Source of the DNA: Acidovorax sp. FHTAMBA
GTDB taxonomy: Bacteria > Pseudomonadota > Gammaproteobacteria > Burkholderiales > Burkholderiaceae_C
Assembly: GCF_038958875.1 (NCBI RefSeq)
Contig: NZ_CP152407.1
Location: forward strand, 627,501-691,500
Direction of reading: 5' to 3'
Length of the DNA stretch: 64,000 nucleotides
The position numbers were made by a program, and so were the translations under genes. Shown here piece after piece: positions 61,127-64,000 of this stretch (its first letter is position 1; every line of letters starts with the position of its first letter). The notes beneath the pieces are model-generated. The model was not told the origin of the DNA, did not search any database, and saw nothing but the letters and a program-made list of their open reading frames with translations.

Positions 61127-62170
61127 ATGCAAGACAACAAACACAAGCGCAGCCTCGTCTCCACCATTCTCTTGATCGGTCTCTTGGTGGTGGTGCTCCC
61201 CCTCGTGCTGGACCCGTTTCGCCTGAACCTGATCGGCAAGTACCTGGCGTTCGCATTTGTTGCGCTCGGCATTGTGCTGACCTGGGGCTACGGAGGCATC
61301 TTGAGCCTGGGTCAGGGTGTGTTCTTCGGTCTGGGTGGTTACATGATGGCGATGTTTCTGAAGCTCGAGGCTTCGGCACCTGAACTCCCGGACTTCATGG
61401 TCTGGAGCAGCGTGGAGCAACTCCCAACCTGGTGGATTCCTTTCAAATCTCTTGGACTCACAGTGCTGTGCATCGTCGTGATTCCCGCTGTATTGGCCTA
61501 CGTGTTCGCGTACGCGATCTTTCGCCGCCGGGTCAGCGGCGTTTACTTCGCGATCGTGACGCTGTCCCTTGCGCTCACCCTCACCGTGGTCGTGATCGGG
61601 CAGCAAGGAGACACAGGCGGTGCGAACGGCATCACCGATTTCCGAACCTTGCTTGGCATGGACATCCTGTCCGATCACTCGTTGAGGATGCTGTATTTCG
61701 TCGAAGTCGCGGTGCTGTCGCTGGCCATGCTGTTGTCTCTGGCGGTGGTGCGCAGCCGCTTCGGAAAGATCCTGATCGCCATCCGAGACCGCGAAGACCG
61801 GGTTCGCTTCAGTGGCTACGACACGGCGCACATGAAGGCGTTTGTCTTTGCCTGTGGTGCCTTGCTGGCGTCCTTGGGTGGCGCGTTCTTCACCCTCCAG
61901 GTGGGTTTGATTGCGCCCAGCGTCATTGGTGTCGTGGCGTCGGTGGAGATGGTGATCTACGCAGCTGTGGGAGGGCGCATGTCGGTGCCAGGTGCCGTCG
62001 TCGGTGCCTTGCTCATCGGCTTCCTCAAGTCGTACTTGTCGGAGGCATTTCCCGAGGGTTGGCTCTACTTTCTGGGAGCTGTCTTCATCCTGGTGGTGTG
62101 GGTCATGCCCAACGGGTTGGCGGGGCTGATGGACCAGTGGTCCAACCGCCGTCGGAGCAGGGCTTCGTGA
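61127..62170 (+). CDS. ABC transporter permease, UrtC/LivM type
   Basis: 347 residues. FVALGIVLTWGYGGILSLGQ, GVFFGLGGYMMAMFLKLEA and the loop IRDREDRVRFSGYD are typical LivM/UrtC features. It begins 3 bases after urtB's stop, and its stop overlaps the next start (TGATG), so translation is coupled. Confidence 0.92.
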   Translation: MQDNKHKRSLVSTILLIGLLVVVLPLVLDPFRLNLIGKYLAFAFVALGIVLTWGYGGILSLGQGVFFGLGGYMMAMFLKLEASAPELPDFMVWSSVEQLPTWWIPFKSLGLTVLCIVVIPAVLAYVFAYAIFRRRVSGVYFAIVTLSLALTLTVVVIGQQGDTGGANGITDFRTLLGMDILSDHSLRMLYFVEVAVLSLAMLLSLAVVRSRFGKILIAIRDREDRVRFSGYDTAHMKAFVFACGALLASLGGAFFTLQVGLIAPSVIGVVASVEMVIYAAVGGRMSVPGAVVGALLIGFLKSYLSEAFPEGWLYFLGAVFILVVWVMPNGLAGLMDQWSNRRRSRAS

Positions 62171-62979
62171 TGAATGTCAGCGCCACTCTCCCACGAGTCC
62201 CACACAACGGTGCCAATCCTATGTCTCAAACGGCTACCCATACGAGTGAAAAAGTGCTCGTCGTCGAAGACCTCACGGTCTCGTTCGATGGTTTCAAAGC
62301 GGTGGACTCCCTGAGTCTTTCTGTGGACCGAAACGAGCTGCGCGTGATCATCGGGCCCAACGGCGCGGGCAAGACCACGTTGCTCGACATGATCTGCGGA
62401 AAGACCAAGCCTACGTCGGGGCGGGTGATGTTCAACGACATGGACATCACGCGCCTGACCGAGCACCAGATTGTGCGGGCGGGCGTAGGTCGAAAATTTC
62501 AGACGCCATCGGTTTACGAGGACCTCACGGTGCTCGAAAACCTCGAAATTTCCCTACCGCGCACACACGGTGTCTTTCAGTCTTTGACCTTTCGGCGAAC
62601 ACCCGAGGTCATGGACCGCATTCACGCGATGGCCGAGAAGATCTATCTCATCGAGGCCATCCACAGCCGTGCCGGTCAGCTCAGCCATGGACAAAAGCAG
62701 TGGCTTGAAATCGGGATGTTGCTCATGCAGGAGTCATCCCTGCTGCTGCTCGACGAACCCGTGGCGGGCATGAGTCCTCGTGAGCGCGAGCAGACCGGTG
62801 ATTTGCTCAGTCTCATCGCTGCCGGCAAGTCCGTGATCGTGATCGAGCACGACATGGACTTCGTCAAACGCATTGCGCACAAGGTCACCGTACTCCATCA
62901 GGGAAAGCTTTTGAGCGAAGGCAGCGCAAGCGAGGTTCAGCAAGATCCCCGCGTCATCGACGTTTATCTTGGCCATTGA
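62170..62979 (+). CDS. ABC transporter ATPase, UrtD/LivG type
   Basis: 269 residues from ATG 62170 (ATG 62221 possible). Walker A GPNGAGKTTLLDM, signature LSHGQKQWLEIGM, Walker B LLLLDEPVAGM and the His switch VIEHDMDFV. The 'LSHGQKQWLEIG' variant is characteristic of UrtD rather than LivG. Energises the transporter on the cytoplasmic side. Confidence 0.93.
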   Translation: MNVSATLPRVPHNGANPMSQTATHTSEKVLVVEDLTVSFDGFKAVDSLSLSVDRNELRVIIGPNGAGKTTLLDMICGKTKPTSGRVMFNDMDITRLTEHQIVRAGVGRKFQTPSVYEDLTVLENLEISLPRTHGVFQSLTFRRTPEVMDRIHAMAEKIYLIEAIHSRAGQLSHGQKQWLEIGMLLMQESSLLLLDEPVAGMSPREREQTGDLLSLIAAGKSVIVIEHDMDFVKRIAHKVTVLHQGKLLSEGSASEVQQDPRVIDVYLGH

Positions 62980-62991
62980 GGAGAGAACAGC

Positions 62992-63681
62992 ATGTTGGAG
63001 ATTTCTCAACTCAATGTCGCCTACGGCGAGTCCCATGTGATCCACGATGTGTCGTTCAAGGTAGGCCCGCGAGAGTCTGTGGCCATCATGGGTCGCAACG
63101 GGATGGGGAAGACCACCTTGCTCAAGTCCCTGATCGGGCTGCTTCCGGTGCGTTCGGGTGCGATCCGGTTGGATGGCGCGGAGATGGTCGGGCAGCCCAG
63201 CTACCGTCGCGTGCAAAACGGCATGGCCTTCGTCCCGCAAGGCCGCATGGTGTTCCCTTTTCTCTCGGTGGAGCAAAACATCCTCTGCGGAGCCGAGCAC
63301 TCTGGTTATCGGCAGGTACCCGACTACATCTACCAGTTCTTCCCGGTGCTGAAGGACATGAAGCAGCGCAAGGCAGGGAATCTCTCGGGCGGTCAGCAGC
63401 AGATGCTGGCCATCTCGCGAGCCTTGGTCTCCGACCCGAAAGTTCTGATTCTTGATGAACCCACCGAAGGCATCCAGCCTTCAATCATCAAGGAAATTGC
63501 ACAGACCCTCAACGTTCTTCGCCATGAGCGGGGATTTGCCGTCGTGGTGTCTGAGCAGGTACTGAGTTTTGCCCTGGATCTGGCTGACCGGTTTCTGGTC
63601 ATCGATCGCGGGCGGATCGTGCACGAAGAAATGCGTGCTGAGCTCAATCAGGAAAAAGTGAAGTCGTTCCTGACCGTTTAA
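62992..63681 (+). CDS. ABC transporter ATPase, UrtE/LivF type
   Basis: 229 residues. Walker A GRNGMGKTTLLKSL, signature LSGGQQQMLAISRAL, Walker B VLILDEPTEGIQPSII, and VSEQVLSFALDLADRFLVI. GAGGAGAGAACAGC before the start. Fifth and last transporter gene; amiE begins 26 bases after its stop. Confidence 0.93.
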   Translation: MLEISQLNVAYGESHVIHDVSFKVGPRESVAIMGRNGMGKTTLLKSLIGLLPVRSGAIRLDGAEMVGQPSYRRVQNGMAFVPQGRMVFPFLSVEQNILCGAEHSGYRQVPDYIYQFFPVLKDMKQRKAGNLSGGQQQMLAISRALVSDPKVLILDEPTEGIQPSIIKEIAQTLNVLRHERGFAVVVSEQVLSFALDLADRFLVIDRGRIVHEEMRAELNQEKVKSFLTV

Positions 63682-63707
63682 CCCCCAACCCCTCCCAGGA
63701 GATTTTC

Positions 63708-64000
63708 ATGAGACATGGTGACATTTCCAGCAGCAACGATTGTGTCGGCGTCGCGGTCGTCAACTACAAAATGCCCCGCCTGCACACCACCGCAGAGGTG
63801 TTGGCAAATGCGCGCGCCATTGGTGAGATGCTCGTTGGCATGAAGAAGGGACTGCCCGGCATGGACCTGGTGATCTTTCCAGAATATTCAACGCACGGGA
63901 TCATGTACGACTCGAAAGAGATGTACGAGACCGCTTCGACAGTTCCAGGCGCTGAGACGGAGATTTTTGCCGAGGCTTGCCGCAAGGCCAACGTCTGGGG
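63708..64000 (+). CDS. amiE: Aliphatic amidase AmiE (partial, C-terminus beyond right edge)
   Basis: 97 codons visible from ATG 63708, after AGGAGATTTTC. The N-terminus MRHGDISSSNDCVGVAVVNY and KMPRLHTTAEVL is nearly identical to P. aeruginosa AmiE as I recall it. Glu59 in DLVIFPEYSTHG is the first residue of the nitrilase-superfamily Glu-Lys-Cys triad; Lys and Cys lie beyond the edge. Hydrolyses acetamide and similar short amides to acid and ammonia. Its place right behind the transporter genes indicates one operon for amide uptake and use. Confidence 0.95.
   Translation, partial: MRHGDISSSNDCVGVAVVNYKMPRLHTTAEVLANARAIGEMLVGMKKGLPGMDLVIFPEYSTHGIMYDSKEMYETASTVPGAETEIFAEACRKANVW

Overview
The window is chromosomal DNA of a high-GC betaproteobacterium of the Burkholderiales, most probably a member of the Comamonadaceae close to Acidovorax. 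This is inferred from gene content, the split ribosomal cluster, protein sequence style and the dispersed intergenic repeats; no database search was possible.

Layout. 1-3.1 kb: a creB-creC two-component pair (creC runs off the left edge), separated by an IS30-family insertion. 3.2-12.8 kb: housekeeping and metabolic genes (marC, a short-chain dehydrogenase, a dienelactone-hydrolase-like enzyme, an exported amidohydrolase, DUF72, corA, hemB, hemJ, a VanZ-like membrane protein, a thioredoxin-like ferredoxin, a small alpha/beta hydrolase). A good candidate small RNA gene lies between hemB and hemJ. 12.9-14 kb: a dacC-type D-Ala-D-Ala carboxypeptidase. 14.2-24.5 kb: the str and S10 ribosomal clusters rpsL-rpsG-fusA-tuf-rpsJ-rplC-rplD-rplW-rplB-rpsS-rplV-rpsC-rplP-rpmC-rpsQ, ending at a terminator with no rplN after it. 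24.6-36 kb: peroxiredoxin, acetyltransferase, cytochrome b561, a cytochrome c' gene with an amber codon in its signal peptide, a TlpA-like thioredoxin, an MFS transporter, a soluble PTS (EIIA-HPr-EI), an EamA exporter with an AraC regulator, and lipA-lipB-ybeD. 36.3-43.6 kb: the complete F1Fo ATP synthase operon atpIBEFHAGDC. 43.7-48.2 kb: lemA with two TPM-domain genes, a SnoaL-like protein, yheT and a DUF gene. 48.2-56 kb: a dihaem cytochrome c and a tripartite RND efflux pump with a divergent TetR repressor and a palindromic operator. 56-58.9 kb: tRNA-Arg(CCG) preceded by a truncated copy of itself, an IS630-family element and gene debris, the only clearly accessory stretch. 58.9-64 kb: a five-gene UrtABCDE-like ABC transporter followed by amiE (aliphatic amidase, cut by the right edge), which together look like a short-chain amide uptake and hydrolysis operon.

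Two dispersed repeat families thread through the window. Family A (11 copies) is a short hairpin with a GCGCTT/AAGCGC stem and a constant 7-base loop, next to a TAGCTATT-like end. All seven copies directly upstream of start codons face the gene the same way, and two of them are translated, in the same reading frame, as the hydrophobic part of a signal peptide. The IS30 element sits in the loop of another copy. Family B (five copies, CCCCCTGAG... to ...GGGCGGCCCTTGCGCGG) lies just after stop codons in one orientation. These repeats, the candidate sRNA and the inverted repeat over the rplC promoter are the least explained features here.
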